A DNA stretch of 64,000 bases from Azolla caroliniana (taxonomy: Eukaryota; Polypodiophyta), in contig JBHGNT010000002.1 of NCBI GenBank assembly GCA_043228905.1, forward strand, positions 13,702,001 to 13,766,000, written 5' to 3'. Under the pieces are notes generated by a model. That model made no database searches. It had not been told where the DNA came from and worked only from the letters and a program-made list of their open reading frames with translations. Positions within the stretch are counted from its first letter, which is position 1; each line of letters begins with the position of its first letter. Positions 62,256 to 64,000 of this stretch are shown here, one piece after another. The position numbers and the translations under genes were made by a program.

Positions 62256-63343
62256 GAAAGACAAATTCTTGCACTTCTTCCAGAAGGAGGTGGACCAGCG
62301 AGAAATGGTGGGCTTATTTTATACCATCCGGCAGGACCCCGGGGAGAGCATCCCGCAGTTTGTCATCCGGTTTCAACGGATGCACAGTCAGCTTACCCGC
62401 GCACCTCCGGAGGAAGAAACGCGGGCTATATTTTTAGCCGCGCTCCGGGACCCTCTACGAACGGTATGCACGGTCATCAACTTTCGCACAAGCACCGTCG
62501 ACCAGGTCATCAACCGGGTTAGAGAAATGGAGAAAATGAGCTCTTGGCTAACAATGGGAGCCCTCCAACGAGCGTTACCAACCGATGAGGATCTCCGGTT
62601 CCGGCAAGCAATCCAATGCACAACTTGCTTGAATTCCGGACACTCGTCACTGGAGTGCACCATGCGGACGCACTGCTCACTCTGCCAATCTACGAGCCAC
62701 ACGATGGACCGGTGCGAATATAACTTATTGAATCGGCAAGCACCACCAGTCCGGCAAATCGAGCCACGTAGCAGCTGAGACGAAGAAGACGAATGCTGGC
62801 GGCGAGAGGAGCGATATCGACCGGCATAGGATGTCCGGTACGATGATCGGTGAGACAACTATGATCGGTACAAGAGATACGACAAGTACCGAGAGTACAA
62901 TGGACGGTACGAGCATCACAACCGGGATCACTCCCCCGGGTATCACCAACGACAGGAAGATTACGGGAGATATGACGACCAACCCTGTCAAGGGTACCGC
63001 AACAAAAAGAACTTTAATAAAAAACGGCATTTCAAAAAAGGGAGCCACCCACGTGAACCGGAAAAAGGCGCCTCAAGCAGCCAATCGGACCAGAGCCCCG
63101 CGGTTACCACAAGCCCTCCACCGTGTATAGGAAACAATGCCGAATCCAGCAATACCCGAAAAGCATATTGCTATTATTTCCGGCAAGAAGGACATTACAG
63201 TAATCAATGTCCAGCAAAGAGCTATGATAAGCGACCGGCAGTAAACATGGTAGTTGCCGAAGTCGCAGACCTACAGCAGGTCACCACAAGGTCGAAGGGC
63301 AAGATGACGGAATGGGAGACACAAGAGGCCATCCAGAAGCAGG
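62256..63343 (+). pseudogene. gag of Gypsy-1b
   Basis: An open stretch at 62269-62778 covers the capsid-like domain and two zinc knuckles (CTTCLNSGHSSLEC and CSLCQSTSHTMDRC, both intact). A TGA at about 62776 (CGA in Gypsy-1) stops it. The third knuckle (about 63170) reads CYYFRQEGHYSNQC, with one Cys lost. The 5' part of gag is missing. Confidence 0.85.
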
Positions 63344-64000
63344 GTAAATGGGTCAATGGATTTAGACTAAAACCATACAAAGGACCTATGCCCAAGAACC
63401 CATTTGAACGAAGGGCCGCCACCGAATCAGACGCCAACAGGCCAACCACGACGGTAACTCGTGAGGAAAACGGCTACCACCAAGCCGGTAAGGGGGAGCA
63501 TGAGCCGACAATCGAGGATAGCATAACGACGGCAAACCGTCAAGAGGCCGGCAAGGTGCACGTTTCAGGTAAGGGTCCGACAGGACTGGAGAAAAATTAA
63601 CCACACAAATAACTTAAAAAAAATAAAAATAAAAATAAAAATCGAATGGAATCAAATAAATCATGGAAAGGAGTGGTGGAAATGGCCATGCAAACAAGGA
63701 GTAAAGAGGCACGTCGAAAAGGTACGAGGGGCTATGAATAGGACATTAAACCACCACCACATGGCACACAATGCTATTATAGTACACGACCTGCACATGC
63801 GGAGGCTCGAAAAAGGCGCCAAGATGTAGAGAGAAAAACCCCCACGCATCGAGACCTTCTCCTATCGCGAACCAAGGAGAACAGACGCAGACAGACGCGT
63901 GAAGATTAATCGCAGAGAGCTCGCACACAGAGAACCCCCTCCCTCAGAACTTTCTCTCTCACACTCTCCCCACCACCAAACCTCACCAACGCTCTCCGAC
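63344..64000 (+). other. post-integrase region of Gypsy-1b
   Basis: It corresponds to Gypsy-1 5293-5945: the end of pol, the A-rich spacer (about 63617-63645) and the leader of the extra gene. The extra gene itself lies beyond the window. Confidence 0.8.

Larger units (their letters stand above)
61872..64000 (+). mobile_element. Gypsy-1b: doubly deleted derivative of the Gypsy-1 family
   Basis: LTR start (61872-62255) is fused straight to gag (62254-63343), which is fused to the region after integrase (63341-64000). Compared with Gypsy-1, one deletion removes the LTR end, leader and gag start (to 526), and another removes 1616-5292 (most of pol). Identity is high (roughly nine bases in ten by eye). 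It runs off the window. Confidence 0.92.

Overview
This window is nuclear DNA of a land plant. The evidence is one intron-rich host gene, Arabidopsis-type CCCTAAA repeats, and nested Ty3/gypsy and Ty1/copia LTR retrotransposons with initiator-Met-type primer sites. I cannot name the species. The size of the repeats and introns suggests a large genome.

The only convincing host gene is an M1-family zinc aminopeptidase (plant aminopeptidase M1 type), 30850-43882 on the + strand. I resolve 18 coding exons with GT/AG borders and matching phases, giving 922 residues with GAMEN, HEXXH-x18-E and a likely N-terminal membrane anchor. Its fifth intron (6.2 kb) holds a young 4.6-kb gypsy element in antisense, flanked by an unusual 36-bp duplication.

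Layout from the left: (1) 1-9241 (+), a gypsy element with decayed gag and pol and about 2.7 kb of extra coding sequence after integrase that includes a long coiled coil; its 3' LTR abuts (2) 9242-13526 (-), a second gypsy lineage, itself inserted in (3) a minus-strand copia, 13527-14649. (4) 14826-17159 (+) is the 3' half of a copia carrying an apparent solo LTR. (5) 17160-19553 plus 25517-26675 (+) is one copia split by (6) a composite minus-strand copia, 19554-25511, with the order LTR-body-LTR-partial body-partial LTR. (7) 26676-27535 is a copia gag/protease scrap. (8) 27536-28935 is a decayed SWIM-zinc-finger (MULE/ZSWIM-like) gene. (9) After the aminopeptidase comes a copia 5' half, 44716-46934 (+), then (10) a decayed minus-strand gypsy, 46935-50150, with an apparent solo LTR in it. 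(11) 50151-55834 (-) is an almost intact chromovirus (gypsy with chromodomain) with a 5-bp target duplication. (12) LTR and copia scraps lead to (13) 56500-61871 (-), a relative of element 1 with the same extra 3' coding region, cut by (14) a doubly deleted derivative of element 1, 61872-64000 (+).

The most interesting signals are these: a palindromic array of heat-shock elements just upstream of the TATA box in both chromovirus LTRs; extra coiled-coil genes downstream of integrase in two gypsy elements; the 36-bp duplication around the intronic element; (CCCTAAA)n filler at a deletion junction; tRNA-like modules inside LTRs; and an LTR family whose target duplications look like 4-bp CpG-centred sites.
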